From Silvanigrellaceae bacterium (GTDB lineage Bacteria; Bdellovibrionota; Oligoflexia; Silvanigrellales; Silvanigrellaceae), in contig CANJMU010000067.1 of NCBI GenBank assembly GCA_947475135.1, positions 1 through 5,326 on the forward strand: a stretch of DNA of 5,326 nt, read 5' to 3'. The notes under the pieces are model-generated. The model saw only the letters and a list, made by a program, of their open reading frames with translations. It was not told the origin of the DNA and did not search any database. The stretch's first letter is position 1, and the number at the start of each line of letters is the position of its first letter. The translations under genes and the position numbers were made by a program. Positions 1 to 4,387 of the stretch are shown here, one piece after another.

Positions 1-4
1 AAGT

Positions 5-232
5 ATGAAAAAGAAAGAAAATGAGAAAAAAACTACTGCTAAAATGGGTCGGCCTTCCCCAGCATGGTTTTCTCTACTTAAAGACGGAAAAGAGTATACA
101 AACCAAGAGTTATCTAATTTATCTGGTACGCAAATACGATCCGTAGATATTGTAATGAAAAACCATAATGTTAAATTTAAATACGTTATTGACAATGGCC
201 GCAGCATTAAAGTGTATACTTGGGAAGGCTAA
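5..232 (+). CDS. Small basic winged-helix-like protein, possible DNA-binding regulator (5' end uncertain)
   Basis: This 75-codon frame ends with TAA just before an AT-rich gap. The ATG at 5 lies too near the window edge to check for a ribosome binding site, and the frame stays open to the edge, so the gene may start further upstream. A second in-frame ATG at 44 (Met14, before GRPSPAWF) is an alternative start. The first 13 residues are lysine-rich. The rest reads as helix (about 20-26), helix (31-39, TNQELSNLS), a helix that could be the recognition helix (41-53), and then a beta-hairpin-like, basic end (57-72, ending IKVYTW). That order fits a minimal winged helix-turn-helix domain. I recognise no named family. 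A regulatory role is inferred from size, charge and predicted fold only. It reads toward the membrane protein gene 97 bases downstream. Confidence 0.6.
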   Translation: MKKKENEKKTTAKMGRPSPAWFSLLKDGKEYTNQELSNLSGTQIRSVDIVMKNHNVKFKYVIDNGRSIKVYTWEG

Positions 233-314
233 TTTAATTTTTTTCAATTTCCACATTGTTTATACCAGTTTCGTATAAATTTAAGTCTTAAAAATAAAAA
301 AATACAAACATAAT

Positions 315-321
315 TAGGAGG
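315..321 (+). promoter_or_regulatory. Strong Shine-Dalgarno site for the small membrane protein
   Basis: TAGGAGG is nearly the full anti-16S complement and sits 8 bases before the ATG at 330. It is the best ribosome binding site in the window and the main reason to accept the short membrane protein gene and its start. Confidence 0.8.
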
Positions 322-329
322 CTTGTCAT

Positions 330-587
330 ATGTCAAATAATTTTTTATTTGATTTATCCGTATATCTTTTTCAATATACCGAACAAATTCTTTCTTCTCA
401 TATTCACAATTGGTCAAAACTAGATTTTGCGCACAAAGCAGCTTGGTTTTTTTGGGGCTGTGTGTCTGTTGCATTTTATACTATTTTCTATGGAGCTCTT
501 TTATTTATTGCGATTAAATTCTTTCCTATAGTAATAAATACTTGCTTGAATAGAAGCAATGAAGCTGAAAAAAAAGAAAATCATTGA
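330..587 (+). CDS. Small hydrophobic membrane protein, unknown function
   Basis: An 85-aa protein with a very good ribosome binding site and an ATG start. Residues 1-36 are mixed, with aromatic and His residues (SSHIHNWSKLDF). Residues 37-73 are almost uninterrupted hydrophobic (AAWFFWGCVSVAFYTIFYG, then LLFIAIKFFPIVI), enough for one long or two short tightly turned membrane helices, with Lys63 the only charge. The tail (74-85) is polar and lysine/glutamate-rich, probably cytoplasmic. There is no cleavable signal peptide. I recognise no family. Its position on a probable plasmid and its size are compatible with an accessory, entry-exclusion-like or toxin-like membrane peptide, but nothing in the sequence selects among these. 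It may be cotranscribed with the upstream small gene, as I see no terminator between them. Confidence 0.7.
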   Translation: MSNNFLFDLSVYLFQYTEQILSSHIHNWSKLDFAHKAAWFFWGCVSVAFYTIFYGALLFIAIKFFPIVINTCLNRSNEAEKKENH

Positions 588-594
588 TATTTTG

Positions 595-621
595 TTACTG
601 TAATCAGGTAATAATATTTTT
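595..621 (+). terminator. Weak candidate terminator after the membrane protein gene
   Basis: TTACTG and CAGGTAA form a short stem with one bulged G and a TAAT loop, followed by TAATATTTTT. The stem is short and A/T-rich, so this is only a possible intrinsic terminator, eight bases after the stop codon. Confidence 0.25.
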
Positions 622-858
622 GATAAAAACAAGGAAAAATAAGTTAATATTGATGTGAATAAAATTACAAAAAATATTGAGCATATTATAAAATTTGTTT
701 TCATAAAGTATCTTTCTCAGTTTAAACAAAAATTCCTCAATTACATCCAAATTGTAACACAATGTATTTTTTTGCGTTTAAATTCAGAGTAATCACGACA
801 GAAACCTATCAAGATTTAATGAATTGAAAAACACATTGGACTTTAAAAAATCCCAAAC

Positions 859-887
859 AGAAGTCATTTAAATTTTAAATGACTTCT
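859..887. repeat. Perfect 29-bp palindrome upstream of the actin-like gene
   Basis: The arms AGAAGTCATTTAAA and TTTAAATGACTTCT are perfect 14-base reverse complements around a single central T. No T-run follows, so a terminator is unlikely. The centre-to-ATG distance is about 74 bases and the right arm overlaps a possible -35 element. This fits an operator or centromere element bound by the dimeric ribbon-helix-helix partner. The structure is directly visible; the function is inferred. Confidence 0.6.
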
Positions 888-906
888 ATCTAACATCAAA
901 TGTAAT
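879..906 (+). promoter_or_regulatory. Possible promoter of the segregation operon
   Basis: ATGACT (879-884) as -35 and TGTAAT (901-906) as -10 are separated by 16 bases, which puts the transcript start roughly 20-25 bases before the ribosome binding site. The -35 lies in the right arm of the 29-bp palindrome, so a protein bound there would block the promoter, as expected for an autoregulated partition operon. The matches are imperfect (4/6 and 5/6). Confidence 0.3.
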
Positions 907-930
907 TCATTTGAATTCTAAAAAATTTAT

Positions 931-937
931 AAAGGAG
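931..937 (+). promoter_or_regulatory. Ribosome binding site that fixes the actin-like protein start at 947
   Basis: AAAGGAG lies 9 bases before ATG 947. A longer frame from TTG 911 would place this site inside the coding region and has no ribosome binding site of its own. The extra 12 residues (MNSKKFIKESFE) add no actin motif, so the missing N-terminal phosphate-1 strand is not a start-choice error. Confidence 0.75.
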
Positions 938-946
938 TCATTCGAA

Positions 947-1978
947 ATGGATTTAAATGCGACTGTAACTTTTCCTTCCACTATTTCACATATTCTTGGG
1001 GATTGGCATGAGACCTCAGATCCAATCCAATTTAAACTTCATGGCAATAAAGTTGCCGTGGGTCGAATTGTTCTATCAAATAACTTACCATCCTTTAAAG
1101 CACTTAATTTGAGAGCTGATTCTGAACAATTTACACAGTTATTGTTAGCAGCAGCATTGCAAGCTGGTGCCAATGGCGAGATTAATTTAGTAATTGGGTT
1201 TCCACGGGAAACAATTAAAATAAACACTGAGGCATTTAAGGATCTCAAGGGTAAAAAATTTCAAATAGAACTTTCTGATGGTTCTACAAAAGAAATTTCA
1301 TTAAATTTGATTTGGCCTCAGTATGAATCTGTCGGTCATGCATACGGATTAAAGAGTATCTTAGGTTTGAATAATCGATTTTTTTCTTTAAGTGGAGGTT
1401 TTGGAACAGTTGAAGGGATTTTAATCGGTGAAGATGGCAGACCAATTTCAAGTTCTCTTTTTGGGGAGAATTTGGGAATTAGGCGAGCTACTTTGTTGAT
1501 GAAGGACGAGCTTTTAAAACTTGGTCTTGTTATGCCAGAGGGGGCTGGGGATGATCTTTGGTTTGATGATATTTTAAGGCGCGCCTATTACAAAGATCCA
1601 AATCTTAATATTATTCTTTCAAATAGTATTGCTTCAAGTGAAACCTTGTTCAAAATGTCTATTGAAATTCTAGAAACTTATGCAACTAAATTATTAGTCC
1701 CAAAAATTGAACAGCATTTAAAAATGTGTAATGCGGGTAAGGTTAATTTTGGTTTCACTGGTGGTGCGTCTCGTTATCAACCCGTTGCAAATGCCATTAA
1801 AAAAATGGTGTGTAATTTAGGTATGAATTGGCTTGAAATTAATGACGAACTTGCACTTAGAAGTGCAGCCATAGGCTATGCCTGTATTGCTAAATCAAGG
1901 GAGGATTTTAGTAGAAATACTTTAGTTTTAGATTTAGGTAACAGTAACACTGTTTTTGTTAATTTAATTGGAGTTTAA
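947..1978 (+). CDS. parM: ParM/StbA-type actin-like ATPase, apparently circularly permuted
   Basis: A 343-aa actin-fold protein that probably forms ATP-driven filaments to segregate a plasmid. The motifs are recognisable but their order is rotated. The protein begins at the strand that normally follows the first hairpin (VTFPSTI, 7-13), then has VAVGR (36-40), an LLLAAALQAG helix (65-74) and LVIGFPRET (81-89) as in ParM-like N domains. Connect-1 is IWPQ (122-125). Phosphate-2 is SLSGGFGTVE (147-156), with Ser149 where the catalytic Asp is expected and Glu156 for the second Asp. The adenosine motif is FTGGAS (270-275) and connect-2 is ELALRSAAIGYACIA (301-315), where a normal actin ends. A polar linker (316-325) then leads to LVLDLGNSNTVFVNL (326-340), a textbook phosphate-1 hairpin, three residues before the stop. 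The frame is intact and no phosphate-1 motif lies upstream in any frame I read. The stop is one base before the partner gene, so the two are probably translationally coupled. Family membership is strong; the permutation is read from motif order. Confidence 0.85.
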   Translation: MDLNATVTFPSTISHILGDWHETSDPIQFKLHGNKVAVGRIVLSNNLPSFKALNLRADSEQFTQLLLAAALQAGANGEINLVIGFPRETIKINTEAFKDLKGKKFQIELSDGSTKEISLNLIWPQYESVGHAYGLKSILGLNNRFFSLSGGFGTVEGILIGEDGRPISSSLFGENLGIRRATLLMKDELLKLGLVMPEGAGDDLWFDDILRRAYYKDPNLNIILSNSIASSETLFKMSIEILETYATKLLVPKIEQHLKMCNAGKVNFGFTGGASRYQPVANAIKKMVCNLGMNWLEINDELALRSAAIGYACIAKSREDFSRNTLVLDLGNSNTVFVNLIGV

Positions 1979-1979
1979 C

Positions 1980-2255
1980 ATGACATTAAAATCTAAGCAG
2001 AAGACAATTCGTATTTCTTTGGAGCATCCAATTCAGAGTAGGATTTTAGAATTAGCTGAAAGTGGAAAACCTGTGAAACTAAAAGATGGCAGGTTTGTCA
2101 TGGCAACAGATTTTTTAAGAGAGTTATTAATTATAGGTTATCAACAAGTCGATGGCACTGGAACTACAAGCTTACAGTCACAGCCGATAAATAAGAATGT
2201 TTCAACGAAAATTCAGAAAAATGATCATTTAGATTCAATGACTGAGCCTATATAA
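1980..2255 (+). CDS. Small ribbon-helix-helix-like partner of the actin-like ATPase (ParR/StbB-like)
   Basis: This 91-aa protein starts at ATG 1980, one base after the ATPase stop; its GGAG site (1970-1973) lies inside the last ATPase codons, 6 bases upstream. An earlier TTG in this frame would add only four residues and is not needed. A basic N-terminus leads to KTIRISL (8-14), a likely DNA-contacting ribbon strand, then a helix (about 16-29, PIQSRILELAESG), a KPVKLKDGRFV segment, and a second helix (41-53, MATDFLRELLIIG). The tail from about 57 is polar and probably disordered. In type II partition systems the partner gene follows the ATPase, binds centromere repeats through a ribbon-helix-helix dimer and contacts the filament through its C-terminal part. 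Position, size and fold pattern support that role here. Primary sequence alone does not prove homology, and the gap between the helices is longer than in minimal ribbon-helix-helix proteins. Confidence 0.65.
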   Translation: MTLKSKQKTIRISLEHPIQSRILELAESGKPVKLKDGRFVMATDFLRELLIIGYQQVDGTGTTSLQSQPINKNVSTKIQKNDHLDSMTEPI

Positions 2256-2447
2256 AATTAAATTTTGAATGCACATAAGTACTTATACTAACATTAATTA
2301 AATGGTATGAATATCCAGCATAAAAGTGAGGCTTGCTTATTTTAAAGGCTCTCTATGAAGTGCTGGTGGGCTTTTTACATCAATTTTTCGCCATTTTGAG
2401 TTCGCTAACGAACTCAAAACCATGGATTTTTAAATTGGAGGAGCTAA
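2256..2447. other. Intergenic region after the segregation operon
   Basis: No gene was found. The region starts AT-rich, then has a more G-rich stretch (about 2323-2375) ending in GGGCTTTTT, which could end operon transcription although I cannot pair a convincing stem before the T-run. It closes with the perfect hairpin at 2394-2419 and a strong ribosome-binding-like GGAGGAG at 2437-2443. Confidence 0.4.
2394..2419. repeat. Perfect hairpin to the left of the hydrolase gene
   Basis: TTTTGAGTTCG and CGAACTCAAAA are perfect 11-base complementary arms around CTAA. The structure lies between two converging units, the segregation operon (+) and the hydrolase gene (-), so it could stop transcription from both sides through its A/T flanks. 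There is no external T-run on either strand. It is also one of two hairpins that bracket the hydrolase segment. Confidence 0.55.
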
Positions 2448-2555
2448 ATGTGTTAGATCCCAAAGACAATTGGACTTGTCCCAAAGACGTTGAGACTGAG
2501 AGCTAAAATTCCTGATGATATACCTGAACCAGGATTTATAAAGAGAGATCACTAA
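2448..2555 (+). pseudogene. Possible mini-gene interrupted by an amber codon, built on the short repeat
   Basis: GGAGGAG (2437-2443) is followed at 4 bases by ATG TGT TAG and then, in the same frame, by 32 open codons to TAA 2553-2555 (one four-base overlap with the convergent hydrolase stop). The readable part is IPKTIGL, VPKTLRL, then RAKIPDDIPEPGFIKRDH. The first two blocks are 7-residue repeats made by the 21-base DNA repeat. A GTG at 2450 in another frame gives an 18-residue peptide (MLDPKDNWTCPKDVETES) with 6-base spacing. Either is a tiny gene, a decayed gene, or chance next to a Shine-Dalgarno-like run. No function is recognised. Confidence 0.25.
2458..2503 (-). repeat. Tandem pair of the 20-21 bp repeat, left flank of the hydrolase gene
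   Basis: Two abutting copies at 2458-2478 and 2479-2498 (period 21 bases), both in minus orientation relative to the consensus CAGTCYVAWYGTCTTTGGGA. The second copy extends to 2503 and is 23/25 identical to the copy at 4093-4117 on the far side of the hydrolase gene, in the same orientation. Confidence 0.75.
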
Positions 2556-3937
2556 ATACCACTTGCTGGCCCACAAATTAATTTCGAATTTTTTGTCAAA
2601 GGTTTTGAACAATCACCAAAAGGATATTCCTCACCTTCTTTCAAGACAGAATCAAAAAATTTAAGAAGATATTTATTAATATTATGAGTTAATTTCCAGC
2701 CATTAGCTGTCCCTAAAAAGGAATTTAAAGGCCAACCAGAAGAAGGATGTGCGTTAGCAAGCTTAGTTAATTCATTTAATGACTCCTGATACTGTAAGGT
2801 TGAATCATCTGAAAAATTCATATGGTCGCTATAAGTCATGTTTTTTTGACTATCATCTATTTGATGAATAACAAGAAAACTATTGCTATTTAAATTGAAT
2901 GAATCGGGGTCATTAAAGCATTGATTTGGAGTGTGGCTGCAAACATAACGGGTTAAAGAAGCTGCTTGATGCAATACAGGAATAGGATATACATCTTTTG
3001 TTGGACGATTAGATAATACATCAGTTCCTAATTCAATTGTAGCTGCTGCTTGAAACCAAAAAGGATGAGCTAAAACTGTATCACCTGCAAAGGATCCTCC
3101 AATTGAATGGCCAAATATTCCCATTTTTTTTAAATTTATAGAGGAAAAAATTTGTCTTTCACCATTATCAAAATTATTTGAACTCACACTATTTTTAATT
3201 TTATTGTAAACAAATTCACTATCTTTTAATAAAATTCCTCTCGTTTGAATCCACTTATCTGGCGTTGAAGCTGCTTTAGAGTTACTTTGCACAATATGTC
3301 CATTTTCTAAGGAAACATTCCCAGAAATAAATAAACTATTCACACCGACAACAATGTAGCCATGACTTACTAAATGAGTGATAAAATTTTCATACAACTC
3401 TGCATTTCCTCCAAGACCTGGGCTGAAAAATAGAACCGGAAATGTTTTATTTTTAATGATGTTTTTATTTGCAACAGTGAAACTTTTTATCGACGAAAGT
3501 TCTTTTATGAGTATTTTTTTTGTATCACTTGGATATTGAGCGTCTGGGAGTGAATTTATAGCATCAATATTTGCTTGTGTTAGTGGTTTGTAATATTCGC
3601 CCATTTCATTGTTTTTATTTGTTGGGTAATAAATTCTTACAACAACTTCACGACAAAAATCAGTTTGATTATTTGGGTTAAAATCGGCACTATTTTTCCC
3701 GTTATAAAAAGGATCTGGATTGTTAGGACAAGAATAGTACATTTTATTATTAGATAAATCTGTTTTTTTATCACCATTCACCCAAAAAAAATCGTGGTAA
3801 CTGACACTATATTCTCCGTTTGGTTTTACTAAATATTGTTTATTATCCGGAGAATTTTTTTCATCAGAATTTATTTCTTGAGCCTGAATGGCGGTAGTCA
3901 GTAAAAATATTGCGATTATTAAAATTAATTTTTCCAT
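2552..3937 (-). CDS. Secreted alpha/beta hydrolase of PAF-acetylhydrolase / dienelactone hydrolase type
   Basis: A 461-aa serine hydrolase, probably a lipase or esterase exported by the Sec route. Residues 1-19 form a signal peptide (short charged start, LILIIAIFLLTTA core, cleavage likely after AIQA). The mature part has six cysteines (70, 95, 333, 340, 443, 455), consistent with disulfides outside the cytoplasm. FPVLFFSPGLGG (166-177) is the oxyanion-loop region, where PAF-acetylhydrolases usually have SHG rather than SPG. GHSIGG (276-281) holds the nucleophile Ser278. Glu302 in ATIELGTD lies at the spacing of the acid (Asp in the human enzyme), with Asp306 nearby. His372 in DHMNFSD matches the family's H-x-NFSD histidine context. 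So the triad is complete if Glu302 or Asp306 is the acid. The substrate is unknown; an acetylated or oxidised phospholipid is only a family-based guess. A GGAG site (3949-3952) lies 11 bases before the ATG. The gene stands alone, opposed to its neighbours, inside a repeat-bracketed segment. Confidence 0.8.
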   Translation of the reverse strand: MEKLILIIAIFLLTTAIQAQEINSDEKNSPDNKQYLVKPNGEYSVSYHDFFWVNGDKKTDLSNNKMYYSCPNNPDPFYNGKNSADFNPNNQTDFCREVVVRIYYPTNKNNEMGEYYKPLTQANIDAINSLPDAQYPSDTKKILIKELSSIKSFTVANKNIIKNKTFPVLFFSPGLGGNAELYENFITHLVSHGYIVVGVNSLFISGNVSLENGHIVQSNSKAASTPDKWIQTRGILLKDSEFVYNKIKNSVSSNNFDNGERQIFSSINLKKMGIFGHSIGGSFAGDTVLAHPFWFQAAATIELGTDVLSNRPTKDVYPIPVLHQAASLTRYVCSHTPNQCFNDPDSFNLNSNSFLVIHQIDDSQKNMTYSDHMNFSDDSTLQYQESLNELTKLANAHPSSGWPLNSFLGTANGWKLTHNINKYLLKFFDSVLKEGEEYPFGDCSKPLTKNSKLICGPASGI

Positions 3938-4014
3938 TGTTTTTTGATCTCCATACCAGCTACAAGAGCACAGTACATACTAGTCGTCGAATTTCAGAAT
4001 AAATGCAATTAAAT

Positions 4015-4055
4015 CTCGTTGAACGAAGCCTGCGTTGCAGGCTTCGTTCAACGAG
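4015..4055. repeat. Perfect 19-bp hairpin upstream of the hydrolase gene
   Basis: The arm CTCGTTGAACGAAGCCTGC is followed by GTT and its exact reverse complement. This is the strongest inverted repeat in the window and the most G+C-rich spot nearby. On the plus strand it is followed 7 bases later by a T-run (from about 4064), so it could terminate plus-strand transcription. No plus-strand gene lies just before it, however, so a structural or insertion-end role is also possible. Confidence 0.7.
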
Positions 4056-4072
4056 CAAAAGTCTTTTTTTTC

Positions 4073-4090
4073 AATTGGTTATAACCAATT
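4073..4090. repeat. Perfect 18-bp palindrome
   Basis: AATTGGTTATAACCAATT is fully self-complementary with no spacer and lies two bases before the right copy of the 25-bp direct repeat. A spacerless palindrome suits a dimeric DNA-binding protein better than an RNA hairpin. About 135 bases separate it from the hydrolase ATG. Confidence 0.55.
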
Positions 4091-4092
4091 TA

Positions 4093-4117
4093 TCCCAAAG
4101 ACATTGAGACTGAGTGC
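4093..4117 (-). repeat. Right-flank copy of the 25-bp direct repeat
   Basis: This copy begins TCCCAAAGACATTGAGACTG and differs from 2479-2503 at only two of 25 positions (G/A at the eleventh, A/T at the 23rd base). Same orientation, 1,614 bases apart, with only the hydrolase gene, its flanking hairpin and the palindrome between them. Confidence 0.7.
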
Positions 4118-4159
4118 ATTATGAGATTATTTTATTCAATAAAATCAACATACCCCGTT

Positions 4160-4280
4160 CAGTCCGAAGGTCTTGTGGGATTTTAAGGCCTAGTCCAAAG
4201 GACTATGGGTCAAATTCAGTCCAATCGTCTTTGGGGAAGGTGTTGATATTATTGAGGCGTCAGTCCGATTGTCTAAGGGA
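4160..4280 (+). repeat. Cluster of four degenerate 20-21 bp repeats
   Basis: Copies at 4160-4180, 4191-4210, 4217-4237 and 4261-4280, all in plus orientation, spaced 31, 26 and 44 bases start to start. Three begin CAGTCC and the second begins TAGTCC; all end in a G-run (GTGGGA, ATGGGT, TTGGGGA, AAGGGA). The irregular spacing and the small spacers rule out a CRISPR array. On the minus strand intact copies translate as PKTIGL-like residues, as in the left tandem pair. Confidence 0.65.
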
Positions 4281-4292
4281 AATGACACGTAA

Positions 4293-4323
4293 ATGACAAA
4301 AGGCTTTTTAATTATCCTATGCT
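4293..4323 (+). promoter_or_regulatory. Weak candidate promoter for the last gene
   Basis: ATGACA (4293-4298) resembles a -35 and TATGCT (4318-4323) a -10, at a slightly long 19-base spacing. It lies 65 bases before the ATG at 4388, directly after the last repeat copy. The call is weak. Confidence 0.25.
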
Positions 4324-4387
4324 ACATTGCTCGTGTTCCTTGAGGCCCATTGGGCGCAGGCTGATTCATGGCATGGAGTAATAACAT

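Larger units (their letters stand above)
588..946. other. Gene-free, AT-rich intergenic region before the segregation operon; candidate centromere/operator region
   Basis: About 360 bases with no supported coding frame on the plus strand. The left two thirds is plain AT-rich sequence with a small inverted repeat (ATTGT-AAC-ACAAT, around 752-764). The last 90 bases are highly structured: the 29-bp palindrome (859-887), TCAAATG/CATTTGA (896-914), AATTCA/TGAATT (904-917), and repeated TCATTYRAA-type half sites at 863-873, 873-883 (reverse), 906-916 and 937-947. In type II plasmid partition systems the centromere and the partner's operator commonly lie just upstream of the ATPase gene. Assigning that role here is inference. 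Confidence 0.5.
3938..4387. other. 450-base intergenic region rich in inverted and direct repeats
   Basis: No convincing gene. In order: about 75 bases upstream of the hydrolase, which must hold its promoter (TAGTAT on the minus strand near 3977-3982 is a possible -10, without a good -35); the 19-bp perfect hairpin; a T8 run; the 18-bp palindrome; a minus-oriented repeat copy; four plus-oriented repeat copies; a possible promoter; a GCCC-ATT-GGGC mini-hairpin around 4345-4356; and the ribosome binding site of the last gene. An open frame of 60 codons across the repeats has a weak GTG start and no ribosome binding site. Confidence 0.5.

Noticed and set aside
269..291. Possible Xer recombination (dif-like) site: TTTCGTATAA followed six bases later by an AT-rich arm
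   Set aside because: The left half resembles a XerC arm, but the right half matches a XerD arm poorly, and there is no second copy in the window.
501..704. Minus-strand 67-codon frame encoding a phenylalanine/isoleucine-rich hydrophobic peptide
   Set aside because: It overlaps the better supported membrane protein gene by 87 bases and has only a weak purine run before its ATG. Hydrophobic frames of this kind arise easily on the complement of A-rich DNA. It could be revived if homologs exist.
911..946. Upstream TTG start that would lengthen the actin-like protein by 12 residues
   Set aside because: There is no ribosome binding site before the TTG, while a good one lies at the right distance from ATG 947. 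The extension would also overlap the putative operator half sites and adds no actin motif.
947..1978. The missing N-terminal phosphate-1 motif explained by truncation or a frameshift of an ordinary ParM
   Set aside because: A simple truncation would not place an intact phosphate-1 hairpin at the C-terminus. I found no DLGN-like coding sequence in the 360 bases upstream, and the frame is uninterrupted with a proper start signal.
2394..2419. Classical intrinsic terminator for the segregation operon
   Set aside because: The stem is perfect but no T-run follows on either strand. A terminator role is possible only through the A/T pairs at the stem base, so I listed it as an inverted repeat.
4160..4280. 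CRISPR array
   Set aside because: The repeats are degenerate, spacers are only about 6-23 bases and irregular, copies also occur in reverse orientation elsewhere, and no cas gene is present.
4114..4296. Plus-strand 60-codon frame from GTG across the repeat cluster
   Set aside because: It has no ribosome binding site, its codons are mostly the repeat units themselves, and its composition differs from the neighbouring genes.
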